A stretch of DNA of 64,000 nt, from positions 272,022 through 336,021 of the forward strand of contig NZ_JOMF01000006.1 in the NCBI RefSeq assembly GCF_000711215.1. The letters run 5' to 3'. Source of the DNA: Methanomicrobium mobile BP (GTDB lineage: Archaea; Halobacteriota; Methanomicrobia; Methanomicrobiales; Methanomicrobiaceae). Below the pieces are notes generated by a model. The model was given only the letters and a program-made list of their open reading frames with translations, was not told where the DNA came from and ran no database searches. This document shows positions 28,430 through 37,430 of the stretch, piece by piece (position 1 is the first letter of the stretch; each line of letters opens with the position of its first letter). Made by a program: the position numbers and the translations under genes.

Positions 28430-29076
28430 GTAATCACCACGTCTTTGTCGAAGATTGCCTTCTGACTCGGAATGTGCACAATCGTTACATGCACGGTTTC
28501 ATCGCCAGAGAAACCATACACACGTACTTGTTCATCCGTGTCAAAGCCCAGGAAATAGGATCTGTCAAACTGGATTGAACTTCCGGGTGTGAGAATCGCG
28601 GTTCCGAAGGTTCTGTCGGCAGTTCTGGTGTTTACGATATTATCGTTGTTTGTCACCTGTGCAGCCCACGGATAATCGATTATTCCCGTATCGGTTACCA
28701 GATCGTTTGCCGAAATCGGTTCAAGCGAACCGTCAATGGTGTGCTTAATTACCTTTCCGGCATTGTTAACGAGGTTCTTCCTAACATAATCCGGGCAGGT
28801 AAAAGTACTGACGATCTTCAGATCCTTCGTCGGGATACTTTCACCGCCGAGATTTTCGATAACGACATACTTTGATATGTCGTTTGACGCCGCCGACACC
28901 GACACACCCAATGATGTGGCAGGTGCGGCCTGCGAAGTTGCACCGATACCCGATGCGAAACCGCTGACCACGGCCGCAATTATGATGGTGACAACCAGCA
29001 TCAGCATGACACCGACAACAGGCGATACCGCATCTTCGTTGCGCATACTGCCCGTTATTACAGCTATTTTTTCCAT
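28423..29076 (-). CDS. Archaeal type IV pilin-like protein 6 (first gene of the operon)
   Basis: 217 residues from the ATG at 29076. The frame opens earlier with a GTG at 29091, but that GTG belongs to GTGGAG, a good ribosome site for the ATG. Leader of 16 residues (NEDA then VSPVVGVMLML), head with IENLGGESIPTKDLKIVSTF and ending IVHIPSQKAIFDKDVVITW. A TATA-like box at 29108-29117 fits a very short leader. As promoter-proximal gene it may be the most abundant subunit, which is inference. Confidence 0.87.
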   Translation of the reverse strand: MEKIAVITGSMRNEDAVSPVVGVMLMLVVTIIIAAVVSGFASGIGATSQAAPATSLGVSVSAASNDISKYVVIENLGGESIPTKDLKIVSTFTCPDYVRKNLVNNAGKVIKHTIDGSLEPISANDLVTDTGIIDYPWAAQVTNNDNIVNTRTADRTFGTAILTPGSSIQFDRSYFLGFDTDEQVRVYGFSGDETVHVTIVHIPSQKAIFDKDVVITW

Positions 29077-29106
29077 TAAATCAAACTCCACTCTAAACCA
29101 AATGTA

Positions 29107-29118
29107 AATTTATATAAG
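29107..29118 (-). promoter_or_regulatory. TATA-like box of the six-pilin operon
   Basis: Minus strand CTTATATAAATT, about 32-42 bases before the ATG at 29076, with GTGGAG between them. Confidence 0.55.
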
Positions 29119-29442
29119 TCACATTTAATTGAGTTGTACCTATATGAGTCCGCTCAAAGATATATTTATTCAAAACAGAATTATTTTGCAAATTTAACCG
29201 CATATTTGCGTTTAAATTCTTTCACAGACGCGCCTTGCACATATGCTTTGCAGATATACATACAGAACGGATATGCGAATATCAGGCAAATTTAGTAAAA
29301 ATATATATAGTTTACATTTTTTTGCGCAAGATATATATTATTTGAAAAATGTCGCATTCTGCCTCTAAAAATCATCTTGTGCAAATACTTTTTAACAACA
29401 ACAAATTAACCTTATTAAGTACCGTACCGACCCGGAGCCATA
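29119..29442. other. Divergent intergenic region of the pilus locus
   Basis: Very AT-rich, no gene. Contains several ATATATA stretches (29301-29312, 29328-29342) and, near 29400-29410, an AT-rich element 30-40 bases before the DUF3821 gene, which itself has CCGGAG just before its ATG. Likely control region for both arms of the pilus locus. Confidence 0.45.
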
Positions 29443-32019
29443 ATGAAATATCAATATCAAATCTGCACAGTCATATTACTCATTCTAATCTGCATTATCT
29501 GCATAAATCCGGCATCTGCACGATATCCGATACCTTCGGGTCCGAACGGCGGCATATCGAATACGGATACCGTTTTCAGAGGCGAACAGCTCCTCAATTT
29601 CAGTGCCTTCAAAAACGGGGTAGGTCTCCTGCCCGACAGCTTCGAACAGACGGGACCGGGTCAGACGGGAGCCTTCTCAACGCCCGGAGGCATAGGCACG
29701 GTGCCCGCAGGCGCACCTACGGGCAGGTACTACCCGCACTATTCGGACGGAACAACGAGCACGACAAAATGGATTCTTGTCCAGGACTTATCGATAGGAC
29801 CCATAGGAATCTACACATACAACACGGATATCGTTCCGGCATCACTCCCGCAGCAGCCCCCGGCGATAGCAAAGACCACGGACATCGCATTCGTAATCCG
29901 ATCCGCCGACATTGACGGCGCAAATCTCACGGGAAGCTGGTACAAATACACAATCGCCAGAGATACGGTCACGACATCGACGATAATAAACACCAACGGA
30001 AACAGCGTTGACTTAAGCGCACTGACGGCGGATCCGCGTGTTGCGCCGGCTGCGGGCGCAAACGCCCCCATTTTTTCCCTGATTGACCAGTCCATAGTAT
30101 CCTCGCAGACCGGCGATGTGCCCATGACCGTGACATTCACCACGCAGTATCTTAACGGACTTGAGGTTACATCGGCATACTCCTTTACGGCTTCACTCTT
30201 CTCGCCCGCGCTGGCATTGAGCAGTACCGAGGTTGCGCAGGGTAAATATGTCGACCTTACCATAACCGGAGTCCCCTACACATCCTACAATATCTCGATA
30301 ACGGGAAGCGGGATTACGCCGACCGGCTCGGCAAACGCACCGCGATTCGAATCCGGCGCATGGGACACGAAGATTAACGAACAGATGATCTCGATTCACA
30401 CGGAATGGCAGGGGACGAAAACCGTCCAGATCTTCGTTCCCGAAGAATCGATAGAGAATGTGTATACGGTAACTCTTACGGATGCCACGGGAATCGAGGT
30501 CAAAAAACAGTTTTCGGTAAGTTCGGGAGAACTCTCCGTTACCTTTGAGGAACCGAACAGTGAGCTTACAAGCGGCACATACGCAATCGGAGATCAAATC
30601 CCGCTCAAAGGCGACGTCCCGGGGGCAACCCGACCCGTCCCCGTATATCTGTATGTAACGGGACCGAATCTGCCACCGAACGGAGCAAAACTTGACAGTC
30701 CCCATACTCCCGTGGTTGACGGAGATCCCGCCACGTTCACGGTAACGACCTACAGCGTAATAATGAATGAATGGACCTATTCATGGAAAACGGAGGGACT
30801 CGCCGACGGCACTTATACGGTTTATGCAAGCTTAAAACCGTACGGTTACCTCTCAAGCAGATTCCCGGGAGATCCGGGCACGGATGCGAAAGGAAACGTT
30901 CCTGTCTCACATGATTACCCGCTCAGCGAACCCTCGCTCGGAGTGTCCATGTCAAACAACGGAATCGTCTCCAAAGGAGACGTACTGTACGGAAGATGGC
31001 TCTCTCGCGGCAGTGCAACCGAGATCCGATGGTATATCTTCGGAACGAACTTCAAGTATGCCGACAGGATGGATCATCTTTCGGAGGGCGTGACGGCGGG
31101 CGGCGACCCGTACACAAGTGCGGACGGGACACCGTACAATGAATACGGCTTCACTTACGGCAGGGCATTTACACAGGCACTCTCACCCGGGAAATACTAT
31201 CTGGTCTGCACAGGACCCGGACCCAATAAAGTATTCGAGACCACGGCTTCGGCATTCAAGACGACGCACTTTACAATCAATTCAACATCGGGAGTAAATG
31301 CGAATATAAACGATCTTCAGGGAAGCGACGCCGCAAATGCCCTGATTGAGATGATTAAGAGTCCCAATTCCGACGATCTCTATGTAAGAACACAGATTAT
31401 AATCGAAGATCCGTGGATAAGGTTGAATCTACCGGATAAGATTACGGTAGGCGATGAACTGAAGATACTCGGCACGACAAATCTTGCGTCATCCGATACG
31501 GCACCCGACGGGTCGGCAACCGCGGATAAACTCTCCTTAACCATTTACAGAATGGATATGGATCTCGATTCGACCAAGTCGAATACCGCGATGATAATTC
31601 CTTCGGATACGACGATGCCGTCGAGATCAAACAGTTATGCGGGGTATAACGCATTCCGTTATGACGAGATAGACACAAGCACATGGTATCCCGGGTCATA
31701 TCTCGTAACAATCACATCAAAAGATACGGGGTATAAGCAGAGCAGTTCCTTTGAACTGACGTCCGACACCTATTCCTCGAAAGAATACGACTCAAAGTCA
31801 CGGGCGGATCCGTCACTCAGCGAGAAAGCAAGACCGACCGTAACCAATACCCCGGTAATCACACCCGAACCCACCCGGCAGGCATCGTATTACGGCGCCG
31901 AAAAAACCGATACGGGCAATACACGCCAGTCGGGGGTCACAACCGCGATACCCGTCCTGATAACGCTTATATTTGTACTGGTGCTTATCGTTGCGGTGGC
32001 AAGAATAAGGAGGGTATAG
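29443..32019 (+). CDS. DUF3821-domain surface protein with C-terminal membrane anchor
   Basis: 858 residues. Signal peptide (residues 1-26, ending NPASA), then a DUF3821 domain (residues 40-250; the typical TVFRGEQLLNFS and the small-residue-rich GPIGIYTY), found in Methanomicrobiales surface proteins. Residues 250-760 are further beta-rich Ig-like modules with Ser/Thr/Asp/Gly. A Thr/Pro stretch (VTNTPVITPEPTR) leads to the anchor VTTAIPVLITLIFVLVLIVAV and a basic tail RIRRV. It heads the rightward arm of the pilus locus and is followed after four bases by the transglutaminase-like gene, so it may be a surface or adhesive partner of the filament (inference). Confidence 0.83.
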   Translation: MKYQYQICTVILLILICIICINPASARYPIPSGPNGGISNTDTVFRGEQLLNFSAFKNGVGLLPDSFEQTGPGQTGAFSTPGGIGTVPAGAPTGRYYPHYSDGTTSTTKWILVQDLSIGPIGIYTYNTDIVPASLPQQPPAIAKTTDIAFVIRSADIDGANLTGSWYKYTIARDTVTTSTIINTNGNSVDLSALTADPRVAPAAGANAPIFSLIDQSIVSSQTGDVPMTVTFTTQYLNGLEVTSAYSFTASLFSPALALSSTEVAQGKYVDLTITGVPYTSYNISITGSGITPTGSANAPRFESGAWDTKINEQMISIHTEWQGTKTVQIFVPEESIENVYTVTLTDATGIEVKKQFSVSSGELSVTFEEPNSELTSGTYAIGDQIPLKGDVPGATRPVPVYLYVTGPNLPPNGAKLDSPHTPVVDGDPATFTVTTYSVIMNEWTYSWKTEGLADGTYTVYASLKPYGYLSSRFPGDPGTDAKGNVPVSHDYPLSEPSLGVSMSNNGIVSKGDVLYGRWLSRGSATEIRWYIFGTNFKYADRMDHLSEGVTAGGDPYTSADGTPYNEYGFTYGRAFTQALSPGKYYLVCTGPGPNKVFETTASAFKTTHFTINSTSGVNANINDLQGSDAANALIEMIKSPNSDDLYVRTQIIIEDPWIRLNLPDKITVGDELKILGTTNLASSDTAPDGSATADKLSLTIYRMDMDLDSTKSNTAMIIPSDTTMPSRSNSYAGYNAFRYDEIDTSTWYPGSYLVTITSKDTGYKQSSSFELTSDTYSSKEYDSKSRADPSLSEKARPTVTNTPVITPEPTRQASYYGAEKTDTGNTRQSGVTTAIPVLITLIFVLVLIVAVARIRRV

Positions 32020-32023
32020 CTTT

Positions 32024-33604
32024 ATGGCTGTCGAAATCGACCAAAAACTCTTCAAATGGGCAGTCATCGCAATCGTTGTCATGTGCATCGTCTGCGCAGC
32101 GGCGCTTGCATACAAAGCAACCGACGGATTCTCATTTTTAAAGCCCGCGGAGAGTTCGCAGGTATATCTGCCGTATGAGGACACATCCGAAGAAAACGAA
32201 GCGGGACCTTGGGGATACAAGGAATTTGCATGGGAATACGGGGATGAAGAATACACACTCGGAGTAAATATTCAGAAATCGGCATATCTGAGGTACTGCT
32301 ACGGCATAAGCGGCACGGTATATCCGCAGGACACGGCGGACTACGTCATTTACGAAAAAGACGGAAATGCAGTCTCAACCGTAGCGGATGAACTGCGGGA
32401 GATTATCGACGGCAAGGGCATGAAAAGGGAAGACGATAAACTGGGACTCGTGCTCTCCTTCGTTAGGTCGATTCCCTATCAGACCGACTCCGAGACGGAT
32501 CACAGTGCGGGATATCCGAGAACGCCTGCGGTAACGCTTGCGGAACAGACCGGAGATTCCGCGGATCATGCGATTCTTGCCGCCGCAATCCTGAAAGAAC
32601 TGGGATACGCCGTCTCGGTCATAATGTATCCGCCGACATCGACGGACGAACAGACGGTTATTCCGCAGGCGGCGGCATTGGGACTCATCTCGAATTACGA
32701 TCACGACACACCTGCATACGGGTACGGCGATACGTACACGGGCGCAAACGTGACTAAACAGACCGAGCAGAGGGAAACCTACTTCAAAGCCGTGCTTAAT
32801 CCCGAAAATACGTTTGTCATCCCGTTCTGGTGCACGGACATCACGGAAAAGGGTTACCCCGAAGCCGCATATTACGGCATAACCCCCGTGATTTACACTA
32901 ACGAAGATCTTACGGACGGCAAATCCTATTCTCCCGCGGATAACTTCAGAGCGGATTACGTAAAGGATATGGGGATACATTCGGAAACTCTGGGAAGCCG
33001 GTTCTCGAATACGGGCACGTATTACAGGACCTATGTCAGCGGAAACATAACCTACGGCAAAATCGTGAGCGAGACATATTCCGGAGATCCGGGCACAAGA
33101 TATCCGTGGCTGAATGAAAAGGAAGAATATTATAAAGATGTCTGGTATCCGTCGGGAATCTCGTGGGAACTTACGGATAAATGGAAGATCTATGAGAATA
33201 CCCTGAATATGCAGGAGCAAAACCGCAGTCTCTTCACGCCGTGGGGATATGCGCAGACCAATACGACATCGGCATGGAGAATTACCTACAATCTGAAGAC
33301 ATCGGGCTCGTCCGGAGCAATAGGCCGCGGGAATACCAACGAATACGGAATCAGCCCTTACAATGATGTCAGATTCATTCTGTATTCCGTAGATAAAAAC
33401 ACAGGCGAGACAAAAGAGATTCGACAGTGGGGATGGCAGAACGGATATGATTCGGGCACGAAAAAATCCGTGGGACCTTTTCCGGCGGGAGAATATATCC
33501 TCGGCGTCTTTGCGAGAAATCTTGACGAAAACAAACTGCCCATGGAGGTAACCGTGGAATACGGCGGACGCATGAAACCCACGGATTACGCGGGCGAGAT
33601 CTGA
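32024..33604 (+). CDS. Membrane-anchored transglutaminase-like protein, probably catalytically inactive
   Basis: 526 residues. One N-terminal membrane helix (residues 11-32), rest extracellular. Residues 130-210 match the archaeal transglutaminase-like core: FVRSIPYQTDSE, then YPRTPAVTLAEQTGDSADHAILAAAILKELGY (two blocks). In family members the motif is GDCED, with Cys as nucleophile; here it is GDSAD, with Ser encoded by TCC. Further on, where His normally occurs (HmavG), this protein has PQAAALG. Thus Cys and probably His are lost. The C-terminal 250 residues are beta-rich with many Tyr and Trp. An AGGAGGG ribosome site lies at the end of the DUF3821 gene. Likely a binding or structural module of the pilus or cell surface. 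Confidence 0.75.
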   Translation: MAVEIDQKLFKWAVIAIVVMCIVCAAALAYKATDGFSFLKPAESSQVYLPYEDTSEENEAGPWGYKEFAWEYGDEEYTLGVNIQKSAYLRYCYGISGTVYPQDTADYVIYEKDGNAVSTVADELREIIDGKGMKREDDKLGLVLSFVRSIPYQTDSETDHSAGYPRTPAVTLAEQTGDSADHAILAAAILKELGYAVSVIMYPPTSTDEQTVIPQAAALGLISNYDHDTPAYGYGDTYTGANVTKQTEQRETYFKAVLNPENTFVIPFWCTDITEKGYPEAAYYGITPVIYTNEDLTDGKSYSPADNFRADYVKDMGIHSETLGSRFSNTGTYYRTYVSGNITYGKIVSETYSGDPGTRYPWLNEKEEYYKDVWYPSGISWELTDKWKIYENTLNMQEQNRSLFTPWGYAQTNTTSAWRITYNLKTSGSSGAIGRGNTNEYGISPYNDVRFILYSVDKNTGETKEIRQWGWQNGYDSGTKKSVGPFPAGEYILGVFARNLDENKLPMEVTVEYGGRMKPTDYAGEI

Positions 33605-33636
33605 AGACCACGTATAAACGCGGGACAAACCGAAAG

Positions 33637-35442
33637 ATGATGAACTACTCGGAAAGTATAGACAAATTCCTCAACAATAAACAGCTGTCACTGCAACTGC
33701 GTTCCGCTCACATTACCGCGCAGCCGAAGCAGTATATGATGGCGGCGGTACTTCTGAGTGTGCTCCCGTTTTTTGCGGTCATGATGGTAAGCGTCCTGCT
33801 TTTTTCATTCGACATCAGTCTCGGTATATATCAGAATATTCCCGACTTTATCGTCCTTATCGTCGCCGGCGCGGTTATATCCGCGGTCGTATTCGGCGGA
33901 TTTTATTATTACCCGCAACTGCTCGCACAGGGACGAAAGACAAAAATCGACATGGATCTCCCCTATGCGATAACCTATATGCAGGCGCTTTCGTCGACCA
34001 TAGTCCTCTACGACATATTCAGAAGCGTCTACGAGGCCGAAGACCTCTACGGCGAAGTCTCAAGGGAATGCGGCATAATCGTGCGCGATGTCGAGCTTTT
34101 CGGTGAGGATCTGCTCTCAGCAATGTCGGACGTAATCGCGATAACGCCTTCGGATAAGTTCAAAGAACTGATGAATGACTTAATGCTCATATACCGCTCC
34201 GGCGGAAACCTGACGAACTTTTTCAATGCGAAATCCGAGTCTTACAGGGAGATTGCAAAACAGGAACTTGAAGCACTACTCCAGTTCCTCGAGATGATAG
34301 CCGAAATTTACGTCACCGCATTCGTTGCGGGACCGATTGCAATCATCATAATGCTCGTTGCACAGAATCTCTCTGGTCAGAACCAGCTCGACGGCGTCGT
34401 GCCCATCCTCTATTTCGGACTGCCGCTCGGGGCAATGGCACTGATATTTGTCCTCTACATCCTTCTTCCGCCCGATGATTTAGGTATCTCGAGCAGAAAG
34501 ATACGCGACAACGAATTCGGTACCGAACTCTTAAAGCCCGAGGGAAAGGTCGAGAACACCGACGAATTTCTCAAGGAATTCAACAAAAGAAAGCAGATAC
34601 TTAAGATTCTGGACGTTCTCAAAAATCCGATCAAGTACTATATCGCGGATTACAATATCGGCATATTATTCGGCGTCATACTGGCGGGCGCCGTATTCTT
34701 TACCTATTATACGGGGCAATTCGCATCGGTCTTCCCGACGCAGACATCCGAGGCACTGATATGCTGTCTTCTTATTGCCGCAATGTTCCCGATTATGCTT
34801 GCCTATGAGATCCGCAACCGCTATGTAAGCAATGTGGAGAAACAACTGCCGACTCTTCTGAGAGATATCTCGGATATGCGCGATATCGGAATGACGCTTC
34901 AGGGCGCAATCAAGATGATCTCGAATAACAAGACGGGCGTCCTTTCTTCCGAGATTAAGATCGTCTCCGATGAGATACACTACGGTTCTTCCATCTCAAG
35001 CGCACTCGTAAGGATGGAGGAACGTATCGGGCTTATTACGGTAAAGCGGGCAATATCCCTCCTTGTTAAGGCAAGCGAGGTCACGGACGCACTCCGCGAG
35101 ATACTTGCGATAGCCATATCCGACCTCGATCATTACATCAAGATGAAGTCGAAGAGACTCAATGTGTCTTTCGTCTATCTTGCGGTAATCTACCTGTCAT
35201 ACGGCATATATCTCTACTCGGCATATCAGATGAACGTGGCTTTCATATCGAGTTTTGAAAGTTACAACATCACGTTCGACATCAGTTCCAGTAAAACGAC
35301 CATGTTCCACATAGGAATTATTCTCGGCTTCTTTTCGGGAATCATGGCAGGTCAGCTCTCGTCCAACAGCATATACGCGGGTATGAAACACTCGACAATC
35401 CTCCTCATTGCCGCGGTTGCGGTATTTGTGTATTTCATCTGA
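33637..35442 (+). CDS. Type II/IV secretion membrane platform protein, TadC/FlaJ-like
   Basis: 601 residues with two copies of the T2SF domain, as in archaeal pilus and archaellum platforms: residues 100-270 (MQALSSTIVLYDIFRSVYEAEDLYGEVSRE...) and residues 395-560 (LRDISDMRDIGMTLQGAIKMI...). Around nine membrane helices flank them. This is the partner of the ATPase at 22247-24028. It starts 32 bases after the transglutaminase-like gene and is followed within 20 bases by pilin-like genes, so it is part of a rightward operon. Confidence 0.9.
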   Translation: MMNYSESIDKFLNNKQLSLQLRSAHITAQPKQYMMAAVLLSVLPFFAVMMVSVLLFSFDISLGIYQNIPDFIVLIVAGAVISAVVFGGFYYYPQLLAQGRKTKIDMDLPYAITYMQALSSTIVLYDIFRSVYEAEDLYGEVSRECGIIVRDVELFGEDLLSAMSDVIAITPSDKFKELMNDLMLIYRSGGNLTNFFNAKSESYREIAKQELEALLQFLEMIAEIYVTAFVAGPIAIIIMLVAQNLSGQNQLDGVVPILYFGLPLGAMALIFVLYILLPPDDLGISSRKIRDNEFGTELLKPEGKVENTDEFLKEFNKRKQILKILDVLKNPIKYYIADYNIGILFGVILAGAVFFTYYTGQFASVFPTQTSEALICCLLIAAMFPIMLAYEIRNRYVSNVEKQLPTLLRDISDMRDIGMTLQGAIKMISNNKTGVLSSEIKIVSDEIHYGSSISSALVRMEERIGLITVKRAISLLVKASEVTDALREILAIAISDLDHYIKMKSKRLNVSFVYLAVIYLSYGIYLYSAYQMNVAFISSFESYNITFDISSSKTTMFHIGIILGFFSGIMAGQLSSNSIYAGMKHSTILLIAAVAVFVYFI

Positions 35443-35458
35443 AAAAGGGGTCCGAAAA

Positions 35459-35986
35459 ATGTGTCCGAAAATAATTCCGAAAATGCTTCAAAAAATGATT
35501 CAGAGACCTAATCCGAAAACAAACAGGGGAATGAGATTAAACGAATCCGCCGTGACCTCGGTTGTCGGCGAGATGCTTCTTCTTGTACTGGTAATCATAC
35601 TTGTCTCCATCATGGCGGCATCGGCTCTGAGCATGCTCCCGGGGGAACGCGAGACCATGACGGATATCTCGATGAGCATGAACGGCACGCATATCTTCTT
35701 CTGGCATCACGGCGGCGACTGGGTCGATGCCGGCGACCTGACGGTGCGGATCATGAAATCGGACGGCAGCGGCAGTTTTGCTCCGATTGAGAGAGACAGC
35801 GGGCTTAAAGTGAACGCATATTCCAAAGTCACGGAAGACTATACGGTAAAATCGGATACCTTCGATCTGGGCACACGCATTGAGGCGAAAAAGCCCTCGG
35901 GGGTCTCGGGCGGCACAAAATACGATATACGTCTTACCTCCGGCAAAAGCGTGATTGCGGCATACGACGGGGTGATTCTTAAATGA
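35459..35986 (+). CDS. Pilin-like protein 7 (divergent N-domain)
   Basis: 175 residues from the ATG at 35459, preceded by AAAAAGGGG. The frame is open further upstream into the tadC-like gene, but that extension is unlikely. Leader of 31 residues, then AVTSVVGEMLLLVLVIILVSIMAASAL (in pilin terms A31/V32 is the cleavage point). It has Thr-Ser where the six-pilin operon has Ser-Pro, and Glu at mature position 7. Head: FFWHHGGDWVDAGDLTVRI, a relative of the GGD block. Probably a minor pilin. Confidence 0.8.
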   Translation: MCPKIIPKMLQKMIQRPNPKTNRGMRLNESAVTSVVGEMLLLVLVIILVSIMAASALSMLPGERETMTDISMSMNGTHIFFWHHGGDWVDAGDLTVRIMKSDGSGSFAPIERDSGLKVNAYSKVTEDYTVKSDTFDLGTRIEAKKPSGVSGGTKYDIRLTSGKSVIAAYDGVILK

Positions 35987-36894
35987 AAAGAGCAGAGATT
36001 GTGCGGAAATCGGATGAATACGGGCGTGGATGTGACCGTGAATGCAGCCGTAAATACCGCCGGAAATATGACCGCAAATACGACCGTGAAGAAGCCGTAT
36101 CCACGGTTGTTGCCGTCATGCTCATCCTTGCGATACTTGCGACCTGCATCAGCGTATACACATCGACATATGTCCCGGGGTTAAAGCAGCAGGCGGAGAT
36201 AATGCACAGTCAGTCCGTGGAACAGGCTTTTCTGAGATTTGCATCCGGCGTTGACAACATATACGGTCAGAAAAAGTCAGCAAAGTTCAGCGAACCTGTT
36301 GTGCTCGGAGGCGGTGATGTCCTCCTAAGCTCGGTAAAATCCGGCGGCATGATAGAGATAACGGATTTCAGGGCAGGGGAACTCCTGATAACCGGCGACG
36401 GCTCGCCCGTCGATACGGTTGCAATCAATTCAACGTGCGTGAAATACACGCCGTATTTCTCATCATGGGAGAATCAGGGATATCTTTACAGAAAAGGCAC
36501 GGTCTGGGTAACCAAAAACAATGAGACAAAGACCGCTCCCGCATCTCTGTCCCTTAACTCGGTCAATGACGGCTATGAGAACGAAAAGAACACAATCCGG
36601 AAGTATTTCGAAGGTATGGCGGATACGTGGAGGACGTATCCGGCGCCGGACCTCGGGACGGCGAATGCGGAGATTACAATCGTCACAATGAATGCGGTTA
36701 AGCCGGATACGATATCGGGTTCGGGGTCGGCAGTGCTTGTTTCAAGTGCCGTCGAAGATTCAAAGGAGTATATCCTTGAAAAGCCGGGGGAGGTTATTCT
36801 GAAGAATACCGACGGATACGGGAAAAGTATGCCGTTTTCGGGCAATACAACGCTGACCCTTAAGATACTGAAAATAGAGGTTTACACATCATGA
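35983..36894 (+). CDS. Pilin-like protein 8 (long, basic leader)
   Basis: 303 residues. The 38-residue leader is unusual: it contains RKYRRKYDRKYDREEA, made of short DNA repeats, then VSTVVAVMLILAILATCISVYTS. The head (230 residues) resembles archaeal secreted pilin-like proteins of the DUF7289/Pilin_N group: GGGDVLLSSVKSGG and a beta-rich C-terminus. Its size suggests a tip or minor subunit rather than a main shaft pilin, an inference. Overlaps both neighbours by four bases (ATGA). Confidence 0.8.
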   Translation: MKRAEIVRKSDEYGRGCDRECSRKYRRKYDRKYDREEAVSTVVAVMLILAILATCISVYTSTYVPGLKQQAEIMHSQSVEQAFLRFASGVDNIYGQKKSAKFSEPVVLGGGDVLLSSVKSGGMIEITDFRAGELLITGDGSPVDTVAINSTCVKYTPYFSSWENQGYLYRKGTVWVTKNNETKTAPASLSLNSVNDGYENEKNTIRKYFEGMADTWRTYPAPDLGTANAEITIVTMNAVKPDTISGSGSAVLVSSAVEDSKEYILEKPGEVILKNTDGYGKSMPFSGNTTLTLKILKIEVYTS

Positions 36895-37430
36895 AAAAAA
36901 GAAGGCTTGAAAAAAACGGGAGAAGTGAATCAATGAGAACGGCTGAAATAAAGGGGAAAAACCGGGATAGAGAATCGGGGGTCTCGAATGTCATCGGCGT
37001 CATGATGATGCTGACAATAGTCATCATACTTGCGGCAATGGTATCGGGATTCGCGGACGGCAACATGAATGTGAAGACCGATCTGCCATCCGCAAATCTT
37101 GCGGTAAGTGCTCCGTATACCGAATCCGGAGTCGTATTCATTGTCGAAAATCGCGGTGGGGATGTGCTTTCGGGCAGAGATTGCAGTATCGTGACTTTTA
37201 TCGACGATAAACAGAGTACTTTCATGCTCTCGGACCTTGACTGCGAAAAACTTGCGGCAGGCAAAAAAGCGTTCGCCGAGACTGCGAAAACAGAAAAACT
37301 CCTCGGTCTTACGCAGAGTGCTCTGAACGGCTTTGCGGAAACAGGCAAGCCCATGGAAGTCGCGATATATCACAATCCGTCCAATACCCTTCTGTATAAG
37401 TCAAAAATCATATTGGGGGCAAAGCCGTGA
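36891..37430 (+). CDS. Pilin-like protein 9
   Basis: 179 residues. Basic leader of 30 residues (an ATG at residue 15 is an alternative start), then GVSNVIGVMMMLTIVIILAAMVSGF. Head: VENRGGDVLSGRDCSIVTF and ending AIYHNPSNTLLYKSKIIL, related to subclass one of the six-pilin operon. Overlaps pilin-like 8 by four bases and pilin-like 10 by one. Confidence 0.8.
   Translation: MKKRRLEKNGRSESMRTAEIKGKNRDRESGVSNVIGVMMMLTIVIILAAMVSGFADGNMNVKTDLPSANLAVSAPYTESGVVFIVENRGGDVLSGRDCSIVTFIDDKQSTFMLSDLDCEKLAAGKKAFAETAKTEKLLGLTQSALNGFAETGKPMEVAIYHNPSNTLLYKSKIILGAKP

Noticed and set aside
32375..33628. 417-residue minus-strand frame
   Set aside because: Antisense of the transglutaminase-like gene, Arg/Cys-rich; long only because of codon bias of the true gene.
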